A stretch of DNA of 64,000 bases from Acidobacteriota bacterium (GCA_019244185.1 JAFATB010000014.1:127587-191586), one strand, 5' to 3'; positions 43,135 to 52,818 are shown, counted from the stretch's first letter. Notes: generated by a model from the sequence alone, not told the origin. Numbers and translations are program-made.

Positions 43135-44099
43135 CGCACGACCAACTCCTCCGCCCAATACTCGCACTTCCACGGCGCGCGTCCGCCGACGAATCCGACG
43201 TGGCCGCCGCACGGCGTGGTGCGGAAGTCGACGGCGGCCGACGCCGCGTGCCGCGCGCGCGGCAGGATCTCACGCGGCAGGAACGGATCGTCCTCCGCGT
43301 TCAGCGCGAGCACCGGCGTATCGATGCGATCGAGAAAATGAATCGAGCTCGAACGCGCGTAGTAGTCGTTCGCGTCGGCGAAGCCGTGCAGCGGCGCGGT
43401 GGCGATGTCGTCGAATTCGACGAACGTCCGCGCGCGGCGCACCGCGTCGAGGTCGAGGAGCGGCATGATGTCGGCGCGCATCGCTTTCTTCCGCAGCGTC
43501 ACGAGGAACTGCGCGAGATAGAGCCGGCCCGCGCGCGTTTTCTCCATGTGGCGCGCGCCCGCGCCGAGGTCGTAGGGCACGGAGAGCGTGGACGCGGCGG
43601 CGACGAGCAATTGGCCGGGATGTTCGCCGAGCCACTTGAGCACGACGTTGCCGCCGAGGGACGCGCCAAAGGCGGCGAAGCGCTGCGAGGGGTTGCGCGC
43701 GGCGAGCGTGCGCAGGACGAAATCGAAGTCGGCGGTGTCGCCGGAGTGGTAGTAGCGCGGGCGGCGATTGGGGATCGAGCGCGAGAGCTGCCGCGGATCG
43801 CGCGCGCACGAGCGGAAATTGATCGCGGTAGCGCGATGCCCGTGCCGCGCGATGACGGCGAGGATGCCCTGCATGTAGACGGAGTACGAGCTGCCCTCGA
43901 GACCGTGCATGAGGATGAAGTGCAACGGATCCGGTGCAGTGACCGGCGCGTCGAGATGATCGACCAGCAGCTCGTCGCCGTCGGGCAGCGTGAGCGACTC
44001 GCGGCGAAAGCTCACCAGCTTCCGCGGACGCGCGAGCCGGCCCCACACCGTTTGCAGGTGAGGGTGGGGGAGGAACCAGGCGGGAGAGAAATCGAACAT
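43110..44099 (-). CDS. YheT-like alpha/beta hydrolase
   Basis: 329 residues. The N-terminal HPHLQTVWG and HGLEGSSYS are hallmarks of the YheT/ABHD3 family. The nucleophile lies in GASLGGN, the acid in NAEDDPFLP and the His in GGHVGFVGG. Eukaryotic relatives cleave phospholipids with medium acyl chains; bacterial members are uncharacterised carboxylesterases. The start at 44099 is immediately followed upstream by a 7-bp-periodic repeat with no Shine-Dalgarno site. The gene overlaps the membrane protein gene by 25 nt. Confidence 0.88.
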   Translation of the reverse strand: MFDFSPAWFLPHPHLQTVWGRLARPRKLVSFRRESLTLPDGDELLVDHLDAPVTAPDPLHFILMHGLEGSSYSVYMQGILAVIARHGHRATAINFRSCARDPRQLSRSIPNRRPRYYHSGDTADFDFVLRTLAARNPSQRFAAFGASLGGNVVLKWLGEHPGQLLVAAASTLSVPYDLGAGARHMEKTRAGRLYLAQFLVTLRKKAMRADIMPLLDLDAVRRARTFVEFDDIATAPLHGFADANDYYARSSSIHFLDRIDTPVLALNAEDDPFLPREILPRARHAASAAVDFRTTPCGGHVGFVGGRAPWKCEYWAEELVVRWITERTA

Positions 44100-44192
44100 G
44101 AATGAAGAATGCAGAACGCAGAATGAAGAACGTAGAAAGGAAGACTCCCTTTCTCAATTCTAAATTCTGCGTTCTGCGTTCTGCGTTCAGCT
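44100..44192. repeat. Heptad-periodic inverted repeat (GAAYGNA / TTCTGCG)
   Basis: Six 7-bp units from 44100 (GAATGAA, GAATGCA, GAACGCA, GAATGAA, GAACGTA, GAAAGGA) are followed, after a 16-nt spacer, by five units of the opposite sense from 44158 (TTCTAAA, TTCTGCG three times, TTCAGCT). The segment 44111-44124 pairs perfectly with 44164-44177, and GAAAGG (44135) with CCTTTC (44148), so a hairpin with 20-40 nt arms can form. It is far richer in A and T than the flanking DNA. It fills the divergent gap between the YheT-like gene and the TonB receptor gene. Confidence 0.85.
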
Positions 44193-44212
44193 TTTGCAAG
44201 CAAAGATCGGCG

Positions 44213-46102
44213 ATGTCGCTTCTCGCCGCAGCGTTCGTTCTCGCGCAAGCGTCCGCTTCCGCTTCCGCCTCCATCACCGTCACCGCCACCCGCACGGAGA
44301 CGCGAGTCGCGGATACGCCGGCGAGCGTGGTGGTGGTGTCGAAGGAGAATCTGGACGCGACGGCGGCGCCGACGCTCGACGACGCGCTGCGGCAGGTGGC
44401 GGGGTTCACGTTGTTTCGCCGAACGGGGAGTCGCGTTGCGAATCCGACGTCGCAGGGAGTGTCGCTGCGCGGGGTCGGCGCGAGCGGGGCGTCGCGGGCG
44501 CTCGTGCTCGATGACGGCGTGCCGCTCAACGATCCGTTCGGTGGGTGGGTGTATTGGGGACGCGTGCCGCGCGCGGCGGTCGAGCGCGCGGAAGTGCTGC
44601 GCGGCGGCGCGTCGGACCTGTACGGCAGCAGCGCGATGGGGGGCGTCGTGCAGTTCATCCGCCGCGCGTCGCCGGCGCTCGCGATCGACGCATCCGCGGG
44701 CTCCGAGCGCACCGCGACGACCTCGCTCTTCGCGGCGCGGCAGGCCGGGGCGTGGCTCGCCAGTCTCGATGCGGACCTGCTCACGACCGCGGGCTACGTG
44801 CTCGTGCCGGCGGAGCAGCGCGGCGCGGTCGACGTCGACGCCGGCGCGCGGCATACGAGTCTCGACGGCGCGCTGCGGCGCGACGGCCTTTTCGCGCGCG
44901 CGTCGTACTACCGCGAGTCGCGCAACAACGGGACGCCGCGGCAGACGAACGACACGACCATTCGCCAGCTCGCGGGCGGCGACGATTTCGCGGCATTCGG
45001 CGGCACCCTCGCGCTGCGCGCGTACGGCTCGGACCAGGATTACTTTCAGACCTTCTCGGCGATCGCGAACGACCGCAACTCCGAGCGGCTGACGATCGAC
45101 CAGAGCGTTCCCTCGCGTGGCGCGGGCGCGACCGCGCAGTGGACGCGCGGCTTCGCGAACCGCCACGTCGTGGTCGCCGGCACGGAAGTTCGGTATGCCG
45201 AGGGGACGAGCGACGAGCTGCGCTTCGCCGCGAACGGCACGACCACGCGCGTGGCCGCGGGCGGCACGCAGCGCATCGCCGCCGCGTACCTCGAGGACGT
45301 CTTCGCGCTCTCGCCGGCGCTCACGCTGACGGCCGGCGCGCGCACCGACTGGTGGCGCAACGAAGGCACGGGCGGGCGTCTCACGGAAGGGCAGTTCAAT
45401 CCGCGCGCGACGTTGCTGTGGCGCGCGAACGACGCACTCGCGCTCTCCGCATCGGCATACACGGCGTTTCGCGCGCCGACGCTCAACGAGCTCTATCGCG
45501 GCTTCCGCGTCGGCAACGTCGTCACGCTGCCGAATGCGTCGCTGCAATCCGAAGACGTCACCGGCTTCGAGCTCGGCGCGCGCGCGCGCAACCTCCGCCT
45601 CACGATTTTCTCGATGACGGTCAGCCACGCGATCGCAAACGTCACGCTCTCCGAGGCCGCCGGGACGATCACGCGGCAGCGCCAGAACCTCGGCACCACG
45701 CGCTCGAACGGCGCGGAGCTCGACGGCGACTGGCGCTTCGGCGACAACTGGCGCGCGTCGCTCGGCTATCTCTTCGTCGACGCGTCCGTGCGCGACGGCG
45801 CGCTGCGCGGCAACCGCGTGCCGCAGGTCGCGCGCAATCAGGCCACCGCGCAGCTCGGATGGCGGCATCTCGCGCTGCAGGCGCGCTGGTCGGGCGCGCA
45901 GTTCGACGACGATTTCAACGTGCTGCCGCTCGATTCGTACCTCGTCGCCGATCTGCTCGCGTCGCATCCGCTCGCGCGCGGCGTGGAGCTCGCGTTCGCG
46001 ATCGAGAACGTGACGAACGCGCGCGTCGAGGCGAGCGCCACGCCGGTCGTCACCCTCGGGCAGCCGCGCGCGTGGCGAATCGGCATACGCTACGGCTCGT
46101 AA
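44213..46102 (+). CDS. TonB-dependent outer membrane receptor
   Basis: 629 residues from the ATG at 44213, which opens a signal peptide (MSLLAAAFVLAQASA). The in-frame extension back to 44102 only translates the heptad repeat. A TonB-box-like ITVTATRTE segment is followed by the plug domain (LDDALRQVAGF, SLRGVGASGASRALVLDDGVPLNDPFGG, VLRGGASDLYGSSAMGGVV) and a 22-strand type beta-barrel, ending in an aromatic C-terminus (RIGIRYGS). Receptors of this size take up siderophores, cobalamin or other ligands; the ligand is unknown. Two small genes follow on the same strand. Confidence 0.93.
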   Translation: MSLLAAAFVLAQASASASASITVTATRTETRVADTPASVVVVSKENLDATAAPTLDDALRQVAGFTLFRRTGSRVANPTSQGVSLRGVGASGASRALVLDDGVPLNDPFGGWVYWGRVPRAAVERAEVLRGGASDLYGSSAMGGVVQFIRRASPALAIDASAGSERTATTSLFAARQAGAWLASLDADLLTTAGYVLVPAEQRGAVDVDAGARHTSLDGALRRDGLFARASYYRESRNNGTPRQTNDTTIRQLAGGDDFAAFGGTLALRAYGSDQDYFQTFSAIANDRNSERLTIDQSVPSRGAGATAQWTRGFANRHVVVAGTEVRYAEGTSDELRFAANGTTTRVAAGGTQRIAAAYLEDVFALSPALTLTAGARTDWWRNEGTGGRLTEGQFNPRATLLWRANDALALSASAYTAFRAPTLNELYRGFRVGNVVTLPNASLQSEDVTGFELGARARNLRLTIFSMTVSHAIANVTLSEAAGTITRQRQNLGTTRSNGAELDGDWRFGDNWRASLGYLFVDASVRDGALRGNRVPQVARNQATAQLGWRHLALQARWSGAQFDDDFNVLPLDSYLVADLLASHPLARGVELAFAIENVTNARVEASATPVVTLGQPRAWRIGIRYGS

Positions 46103-46119
46103 AGCAATTCGTAACCGCA

Positions 46120-46398
46120 ATGGCGTGGCGCATCGAACAGCAGGCCGACGGGCACTTCGCGATCTACTCGACGCGGCTGCAGGACTACATCGTCATCGAC
46201 GCCGACGCGGCGGAGATCGAGCGGGTCTACGCGGAGAAGGGCGTGACGGTGTATCTCGCCAGCGCGAGGGCGCAGATGGCGAAGCAGATCGCCGTGCCGG
46301 CGGAGAACGAGGCGCTGATCGACGCCAGCCGGCGGCGCGGCGCGACGCCGAAAGAACCAGCGGAAGCGATCGGCGCGACGGGGTTCGTTCGTGAATGA
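46120..46398 (+). CDS. Small hypothetical protein between TonB receptor and NAT genes
   Basis: 92 residues from the ATG at 46120. The sequence opens WRIEQQADGHFAIYSTRLQDYIVIDADAAEIERVYAEKG, an alternating beta-strand pattern, then a helix and a basic, flexible C-terminus. It contains no cysteine and no signal peptide. No family is recognised. It begins 17 nt after the TonB receptor stop and its 3' end overlaps the start of the arylamine acetyltransferase gene by 8 nt, so it lies within a three-gene operon. Confidence 0.7.
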   Translation: MAWRIEQQADGHFAIYSTRLQDYIVIDADAAEIERVYAEKGVTVYLASARAQMAKQIAVPAENEALIDASRRRGATPKEPAEAIGATGFVRE

Positions 46399-47182
46399 GG
46401 AGATGATCGAGGAGTACCTGCGGCGCATCGGGTACGACGGCGCGCGGAAGCCCACGGTCGACGTGCTGCGCGCGCTGCACGAGCGGCATCTGTGCAGCGT
46501 GCCGTTCGAGAACCTCGACATTCACTGGAAACGCACGATCGTGCCCGACCTCGAGCGCATCCTCGCGAAGATCGTTCACGAACGGCGCGGCGGTTTCTGC
46601 TACGAGCTCAATGGCGCGTTCGGCGCGCTGCTGCGCGCGCTCGGCTTCGACGTGGCGATGCTGTCGGGGCGCGTGGTGACGCCGGAAGGCGGCTTCGGTC
46701 CGCCGTTCGATCACATGGCGCTGATGGTGCGCGCGGGCGACGGCACGCGCTGGCTCGCGGACGTCGGCTTCGGCGACTCGTTTCTGCTGCCGCTCGCGCT
46801 CGACGAACGCGGGCCGCAGCGCGATCCGGCGGGTGTGTTCCGGATCGAAGGCGGCGGCGAAAGCCGCATCGAGAACGACGCTGAGTGGCAGATGCTCGTG
46901 CAGCGCGGGGACGCGTGGTTCCCCGAGTACCGCTTCACGCTCGAGCCGCAGCCGCTCGAGGCCTTCGCCGAGATGTGCGCGTGGCAGCAGACGTCGCCGC
47001 AGTCGTCGTTCACGAAGCGGCGCATCTGCACGCTGCCGACCGAATGGGGACGCCTCACGATCACCGACGGCCGCGTGATTACGACGCGCGGCGGCGTGCG
47101 CGAAGAGCGCGCGGTCGCGGACGACGAATGGGAGCGCGAACTGGCCGCGCTCTTCGGCATCCGGCGCGAATCCGCGGTTTAG
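46391..47182 (+). CDS. nat: Arylamine N-acetyltransferase
   Basis: 263 residues from a GTG at 46391. The catalytic triad is complete: Cys70 (RRGGFCYELN), His108 (FDHMAL) and Asp124 (LADVGFGD). PFENLD is also conserved. The enzyme transfers acetyl from acetyl-CoA to aromatic amines and hydrazines by a ping-pong mechanism; bacterial homologues also act in antibiotic and polyketide amide formation. Its natural substrate here is unknown, but coupling to a TonB receptor and a small protein suggests a role with an imported or secreted aromatic compound (inference). Confidence 0.92.
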   Translation: MNEEMIEEYLRRIGYDGARKPTVDVLRALHERHLCSVPFENLDIHWKRTIVPDLERILAKIVHERRGGFCYELNGAFGALLRALGFDVAMLSGRVVTPEGGFGPPFDHMALMVRAGDGTRWLADVGFGDSFLLPLALDERGPQRDPAGVFRIEGGGESRIENDAEWQMLVQRGDAWFPEYRFTLEPQPLEAFAEMCAWQQTSPQSSFTKRRICTLPTEWGRLTITDGRVITTRGGVREERAVADDEWERELAALFGIRRESAV

Positions 47183-47291
47183 TCCAGAAATAACTGGACG
47201 ACTCGCGGCGAGACGACTACGCTGCCGTCTTCCAATCGTCCAGCTTCGTCCAGCACCACGTCCCGGTTCCCTGTTCGTCTAGGAGGTCTGC

Positions 47292-50200
47292 GTGAATCGC
47301 TTTACTCGCGCCATGTGGCGCACCTTGCCCGTGCTGTTTTGTTTTTCGGCTTTGTCCGTCTTCGCGCAGGTCGCTCCCGAGCCACCGGTGAAGGGCACGA
47401 ATCCCATCAAGACGCTGCGCATGCTCGACGCGCGCGTCAACTACCCGCAGGGCGCGGAGACGGCGCTCAACGCGCGGCTCGAAGCGGCGCGCACGGGTCT
47501 CACGCAGGCGCGTACGTTCGCGGGGCAGATCAACACCGCGGCGCAGGCGTTGCGCACGACCGGCATCCCGGGCCTCGCGGTCCGCGTCTCGCCGTACACG
47601 GCGGGCATCGAGATGATCCGCAACGAGCGCGGCTCGCTGACGCCGGCCTCCGGCGGCACCAGCACGGCCATCGTGCGGAACTTCCTCACGCAGCACGGCG
47701 ACGTCTTCGGCCTCGCCAAGTCGGACGTCGATGACCTCGTCGTCCTCGGCGACAGCGCCGGCGGCTACAGCGGCCTGCGCATGCTGCGCATGGAACAGCA
47801 GATCAACGGGCGTCCGATCTTCCAGAGCGAGACGCGCTTCATCCTCACGTCGAACGGGCGCCTGATGCAGGGCGCGGGTCGCCTCGTGCCGCACGCGCGC
47901 AGCTTCGCGGGCGGAATCTCCGGCGCGAACTACATGCCTCCCGGCGACGCGTTCCGCGCGCTGATGAGCATCGAGGGGAAGACGATCGCCCCGGCGAAGA
48001 TCACCCTCGGCGCCGTCGATGCGACGCACGCGGAGCTGACCGTCGACGACGACTACATCGCCGGCACGGTCGGCGCGCGTCAGGTGCTCTTCCCGCTCGC
48101 GCCGGGCCTCGTCGTGCCGGCGTGGTCGCTGTACGTCACGACCACCGGCGAGGCCGCGTGGTACGCGGTCGTCGACGCCGAAACGGGCGCGGTGCTGTGG
48201 CGCAAGAACGTGCGCGCGTACGCCTCGCTCCACGACGCGCGCTTCCGCGTGTACGTGCAGGCGGACGGCGTGACGCCGGCGGACAGCCCGGCACCCGCGT
48301 CGCCGAACGCGTTCGCCGTCGGCAGCGGCACGCAGGCCGCCGCGATCCCGCCGACGATCGTCAGCATGCACACCGCGATGGACGCGACCGCCAGCCCGAA
48401 CGGCTGGATCGACGACTGCCCGGGCGGCGTCTGCACGGCGAACGAATCGCAGACGCTCGGCAACAATACGCTCACCTGCCTCGACCGCGTCACGCCCGCC
48501 GATGTCTGCGACACCGTCGCGAGCAGCGTGCTCGACGGCAACGGACGTCCCACCGGCAACCCCGATGCGAACGCGCGCAACCGTGACTTCCTCGGCACCG
48601 CGCCGCGTGACTTCCAGACGAACTTCCTGCCGCCGCCTCAGGGTGGAAATCCGGAAGCGGGCCAGACCGCGACCGGTAACGGCAGCAGCGGCACGGCCGC
48701 GGTCGACCAGTTCCGCCGCGGCGCCGTCACGCACCTCTTCTATCTGACGAACTGGTATCACGACAAACTCTATCGCCTCGGCTTCGACGAAGCGGCCGGC
48801 AATTTCCAGCAGACCAACTTCAGCGGCCAGGGCGCCGGCGGCGACCGCGTGCTCGGCGACGCGCAGGACGCGAGCGGCACGAACAACGCGAACTTCTCCA
48901 CCTTCCCCGACGGCACCTCGGGCCGCATGCAGATGTACCGCTTCACCGGACCGACCATCGACCGCGACGGCGCCCTCGACGCCGACGTCGTGCTGCACGA
49001 GCTCACGCACGGCACCAGCAACCGTCTCGTCGGCGACGCCGCGGGCCTCAACTGGGATCCGGCCGCGGGCATGGGCGAGGGCTGGAGCGACTTCTTCGCT
49101 CTCTCCCTGCTCAACAACACCAACGCCGACGATCCGAACGGACGCTACGCCGCCGGTGCGTACGCGACCTACAAGTTCATCAGCACCGCGTATCTCGACA
49201 ACTACGTCTACGGCATCCGCCGCTTCGGCTACTCGACGGCCAACAACGTCGATCCGCTGACGTGGGCCGACGTCGACGACGTCACCAACGACATGAGCGG
49301 CGGCATCCCGGTGTCGCCCGTGAGCCCGAACTCGGCCGGCGGCATGGAAGTGCACAACATCGGCGAGGTCTGGGCGCTCACGCTGTGGGAGATGCGCAGC
49401 CGCATCATCGCCGACCCCGCGGGCGCGAACGGCGACGTGCCGACCGGCAACCAGACGTCGCTGCAGCTCGTCACCGACGCGCTGAAGATGACGCCGGTCG
49501 ATCCGAAGTTCACCGACGCGCGCGACGCGATCCTCGACGCCGACTGCGCGACCAACGCCTGCGCGAACGAAGACTCGATCTGGGGCGCGTTCGCGGACCG
49601 CGAGCTCGGCTACGGCGCGTACACGCCGTTCTTCCTCTCGTGGTCGTTCTTCTCCAGCCACATGGCCGTGCACACGTCGACGTCGCTGCCGTACCTCGAC
49701 GTCGTCGACAAGTCCACCGACGTCACCATCGACGACAGCGCCGACAACAACAACGGCGCGATCGATCCGGGTGAAGCGATCAAGATGACGGTGAAGCTGA
49801 CCAACCCGTGGCGCCGCGCCACGAAGGCGGTCACCAGCGCCACCGCGACGCTGACCTCGTCGACGCCCGGCGTCACGATCTACGACAACACCTCGACCTA
49901 CGGCGCCATCGCGCCGCTCGGCTCGGCCACCGGCGACACGTTCACGTTCACCGTCGCGCCGTCCGTCACCGCGGGCTCGACGCTCGCCTTCGATCTCTCG
50001 GTCACGTCCAACCTCGGCACGACCGTCACGAGCTTCACGGTCCGCGTCGGTACGCGCAACGGCACGGATGCGCCGGTCACGTACAGCACCACGCCGAACG
50101 TGGCCATTCCGGACGGCAACCAGCTCGGCGCGAAGAGCCCGATGACGATCACCGACGACTACGAGATCGCCGATGTCGACTTCCGCGTCGACAGCCTCAC

Positions 50201-52796
50201 GCATACCTACGACGGCGACCTCAATCTCATGCTCCGCTCGCCGAACGCGGTGGGCGAAGACGTCATCGGCCTCATCGGCCTGCTCGTCGCGCCGGATCAA
50301 TTCGGCAGCGCCGGCGCGAACCTCACCAACATGGTCATCGACGACGAGGGCACCGGCGACATGTTCGCGGCGCCGGATACCGAGGCGCCGTACACCGGCA
50401 GCTACGTTCCGATCTACAACTCTCCGTCGTGGATCACCGGCTTCGGCGTTCCGGGCGACCCGAAGGGCACGCTGTCGTATCAGGACGGCACGAGCACGAA
50501 AGGCACCTGGAACGTGCTCGCGGCCGATCACGCCACTCCCGACTCGGGCACGCTGAACACGTGGTCGTTGATCGTCACGCCCGTGCACTTCGACGTCGCC
50601 GCATTCGTGGCCGGCGCCAACGTCACCGCCACGAAGACGGTGAGCGGCACGTTCCGCGTCGGCGGCACGGTCACGTACACGGTCACGCTCACGAACAACG
50701 GCACCGCGAACCAGGGCGACAACCCCGGCAACGAGTTCGCCGACTCTCTCCCCTCCGGCGTCACGTTCGTCAGCGTGAACGCCACCAGCGGCACCGCGGC
50801 CAACGTCTCGAACATCGTCACGTGGAACGGCACGCTCGCCCCGCTCGGCGGCACGGTCACGATCACGATCACCGCGACCGTGAATGCCGGCACGCAGGGC
50901 ACTGTCATCAGCAACCAGGGCGCGGCCTTCTACGACGCCGACAACAACGGCACGAACGAAGCGACGGTCTCCACGGATGATCCGAGCGTCGGCGGCGCGA
51001 CCGATCCGACGAACTTCACCGTCGGCAACGCCAACTTCACCGGCACCAAGACTGCCTCCGGCACGTTCAAGAGCGGCAGCACCGTCACCTACACCGTCAC
51101 GCTGACCAACAGCGGCAACAGCGCCACGCTCGACAACAGCGGCAACGAGTTCTCCGACACGCTGCCGGCCAGCCTGACGCTCGTCAGCGCCAACGCCACG
51201 AGCGGGACCGCGGCCACCGCGGGCAACACCGTGACGTGGAACGGCAGCATCTCCTCCGGCGGCATCGTAACCATCACCATCACCGCCACCATCAACGCCG
51301 CGGCGCCGGGAACGGTCATCTCCAACCAGGGCACGATCAACTACGACGCCGATCTCGACGGCACGAACGAGTCGTCGACGACCACGGACGATCCGAGTGT
51401 CGGCGGCGCGAACGACGCCACGAGCTTCACCGTTCAGGGCGCGACGCTCGCCGCGACGAAGACGGTCAGCGGCACGTTCAGCCCGGGCGGCGCGGTCACG
51501 TACACGATCACCATCAACAACACCGGCACGGCCGCGACGACGGACAACCCCGGCAACGAGCTGACCGACATTCTCCCGGCGAGCCTCACGCTCGTCAGCG
51601 CCAGCGCGACGTCCGGCACCGCCACCCCCACCGTCATCTCGAACACGGTGACGTGGAACGGCGGCGTGCCCGCGAGCGGCAGCGTCACCATCACCATCAA
51701 CGCCACCGTCAATCCGGGCACCGCATCGGGCACGGTGGTCAGCAATCAGGCGTCGCTCGCATACGACTCCGACGGCGACAACACCAACGAGACCACAGCC
51801 TCGAGCGACGATCCGGCCGTCGGCGGTACGAGCGACCCGACGAACTTCACCGTGAACGGCGCGACCGTCACCGCGACGAAGACGCGCAGCGGCTCGACCG
51901 CGGTCGGCGGCGCCGTCACCTACACCATCACCCTCACGAACTCGGGCAACGTTCCCGCCGGCGACAACCCCGGCAACGAGTTCACCGACGTGCTGCCGGC
52001 GAGCCTCACGCTCGTCAGCGCCAGCGCCTCGTCCGGCAACGCCGTCGCCACCGTCGGCACGAACACCGTGACGTGGAACGGCGCGGTCCCGGCCAGCGGC
52101 AGCGTCACGATCACCATCAACGCCACCGTCGATCCGGGCACGCAAGGCCAGACGATCAGCAACCAGGGATCGTTCAGCTACGACTCGGACAACAACGGTA
52201 CGAACGAGTCGAACGGCGTCACCGACGATCCGAGCGTCGGCGGCACGTCCGATCCGACCTCGTTCGTCGCCACCGGCGCGTCCGAGACCGTGACCAAGAC
52301 CGTGACCGGCAGCTTCGTCACCGGCACCGACGTCACATACACGCTCGTCATCCACAACGCCGGCAACATCGCCTCCGGCGACAACCCCGGCAACGAGCTG
52401 ACGGACATCCTCCCCGCCGAGCTCACGCTCGTCAGCGCGAGCGCCACGTCCGGCACGGCCACGGCGACCGTCGCCACGAACACCGTGACGTGGAACGGCA
52501 GCGTGCCCGCGGGCGGCGACGTGACGATCACCATCGTCGCGACGATCGAGCCGGGTCACGAAAGCGCCACCATCAGCAACCAGGCCACGCTCAGCTACGA
52601 CACGAACGGCGACGGAACGAACGATGCGACGACCACGAGCGACAGCCCGGCGGCCGGCGGCACGAACGATCCGACGACGTTCTCGGTCGCGGCTGCCGCG
52701 GTCGCAACGCCGATCCCGACCGCGTCGGAGCTCGGCCTGCTCATGCTCGCGCTCGGCCTCGCCGCGCTCGCCGCATGGAAGCTCACGCTCCGCTGA
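47292..52796 (+). CDS. Secreted M36 (fungalysin-type) metallopeptidase with P-domain, DUF11 repeats and IPTL-CTERM-like tail
   Basis: 1834 residues from a GTG at 47292 with AGGAGG 5 nt upstream. The signal peptide is followed by a fungalysin/thermolysin-type propeptide (to about 300). The catalytic domain has HELTH (His569, Glu570, His573) and the third zinc ligand Glu596 in GEGWSDF. A proprotein-convertase-like P-domain (about 930-1100) leads to five DUF11-like repeats of about 138 residues each. The last 27 residues (IPTASELGLLMLAL..., ending in Lys and Arg) resemble the IPTL-CTERM signal, handled in other bacteria by a dedicated sorting enzyme. No such enzyme is in this window. Confidence 0.92.
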   Translation: MNRFTRAMWRTLPVLFCFSALSVFAQVAPEPPVKGTNPIKTLRMLDARVNYPQGAETALNARLEAARTGLTQARTFAGQINTAAQALRTTGIPGLAVRVSPYTAGIEMIRNERGSLTPASGGTSTAIVRNFLTQHGDVFGLAKSDVDDLVVLGDSAGGYSGLRMLRMEQQINGRPIFQSETRFILTSNGRLMQGAGRLVPHARSFAGGISGANYMPPGDAFRALMSIEGKTIAPAKITLGAVDATHAELTVDDDYIAGTVGARQVLFPLAPGLVVPAWSLYVTTTGEAAWYAVVDAETGAVLWRKNVRAYASLHDARFRVYVQADGVTPADSPAPASPNAFAVGSGTQAAAIPPTIVSMHTAMDATASPNGWIDDCPGGVCTANESQTLGNNTLTCLDRVTPADVCDTVASSVLDGNGRPTGNPDANARNRDFLGTAPRDFQTNFLPPPQGGNPEAGQTATGNGSSGTAAVDQFRRGAVTHLFYLTNWYHDKLYRLGFDEAAGNFQQTNFSGQGAGGDRVLGDAQDASGTNNANFSTFPDGTSGRMQMYRFTGPTIDRDGALDADVVLHELTHGTSNRLVGDAAGLNWDPAAGMGEGWSDFFALSLLNNTNADDPNGRYAAGAYATYKFISTAYLDNYVYGIRRFGYSTANNVDPLTWADVDDVTNDMSGGIPVSPVSPNSAGGMEVHNIGEVWALTLWEMRSRIIADPAGANGDVPTGNQTSLQLVTDALKMTPVDPKFTDARDAILDADCATNACANEDSIWGAFADRELGYGAYTPFFLSWSFFSSHMAVHTSTSLPYLDVVDKSTDVTIDDSADNNNGAIDPGEAIKMTVKLTNPWRRATKAVTSATATLTSSTPGVTIYDNTSTYGAIAPLGSATGDTFTFTVAPSVTAGSTLAFDLSVTSNLGTTVTSFTVRVGTRNGTDAPVTYSTTPNVAIPDGNQLGAKSPMTITDDYEIADVDFRVDSLTHTYDGDLNLMLRSPNAVGEDVIGLIGLLVAPDQFGSAGANLTNMVIDDEGTGDMFAAPDTEAPYTGSYVPIYNSPSWITGFGVPGDPKGTLSYQDGTSTKGTWNVLAADHATPDSGTLNTWSLIVTPVHFDVAAFVAGANVTATKTVSGTFRVGGTVTYTVTLTNNGTANQGDNPGNEFADSLPSGVTFVSVNATSGTAANVSNIVTWNGTLAPLGGTVTITITATVNAGTQGTVISNQGAAFYDADNNGTNEATVSTDDPSVGGATDPTNFTVGNANFTGTKTASGTFKSGSTVTYTVTLTNSGNSATLDNSGNEFSDTLPASLTLVSANATSGTAATAGNTVTWNGSISSGGIVTITITATINAAAPGTVISNQGTINYDADLDGTNESSTTTDDPSVGGANDATSFTVQGATLAATKTVSGTFSPGGAVTYTITINNTGTAATTDNPGNELTDILPASLTLVSASATSGTATPTVISNTVTWNGGVPASGSVTITINATVNPGTASGTVVSNQASLAYDSDGDNTNETTASSDDPAVGGTSDPTNFTVNGATVTATKTRSGSTAVGGAVTYTITLTNSGNVPAGDNPGNEFTDVLPASLTLVSASASSGNAVATVGTNTVTWNGAVPASGSVTITINATVDPGTQGQTISNQGSFSYDSDNNGTNESNGVTDDPSVGGTSDPTSFVATGASETVTKTVTGSFVTGTDVTYTLVIHNAGNIASGDNPGNELTDILPAELTLVSASATSGTATATVATNTVTWNGSVPAGGDVTITIVATIEPGHESATISNQATLSYDTNGDGTNDATTTSDSPAAGGTNDPTTFSVAAAAVATPIPTASELGLLMLALGLAALAAWKLTLR
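50626..52690 (+). repeat. Five tandem DUF11-like repeats, period about 411-420 bp
   Basis: Units start near 50626, 51042, 51453, 51871 and 52291, each encoding a TKT-x-SG-like opening, NPGNE, LTLVSA-A-SG and TVTWNG. Units 3 and 4 share stretches of more than 30 identical bases (around 51578-51609 and 51994-52029), which points to recent duplication or gene conversion. Confidence 0.9.
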
Positions 52797-52818
52797 TCCG
52801 CAACTTCACGCAGCAACG

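Noticed and set aside
44102..44212. N-terminal extension of the TonB receptor
   Set aside because: It only translates the heptad repeat; a proper signal peptide begins at 44213.
47182..47199. GTCCAG-6 nt-CTGGAC hairpin after the acetyltransferase stop
   Set aside because: A 6-bp stem without a T-tract is too weak to call a terminator.
47217..52559. Very long minus-strand open frame opposite the M36 peptidase gene
   Set aside because: It is the shadow of a repetitive, high-GC coding sequence; it lacks domains, a ribosome-binding site and plausible composition (Arg, Val and Asp strings).
50626..52690. Regular repeats considered as a CRISPR array
   Set aside because: The period is about 415 bp, in frame, and encodes protein domains; there are no short repeats with unique spacers.
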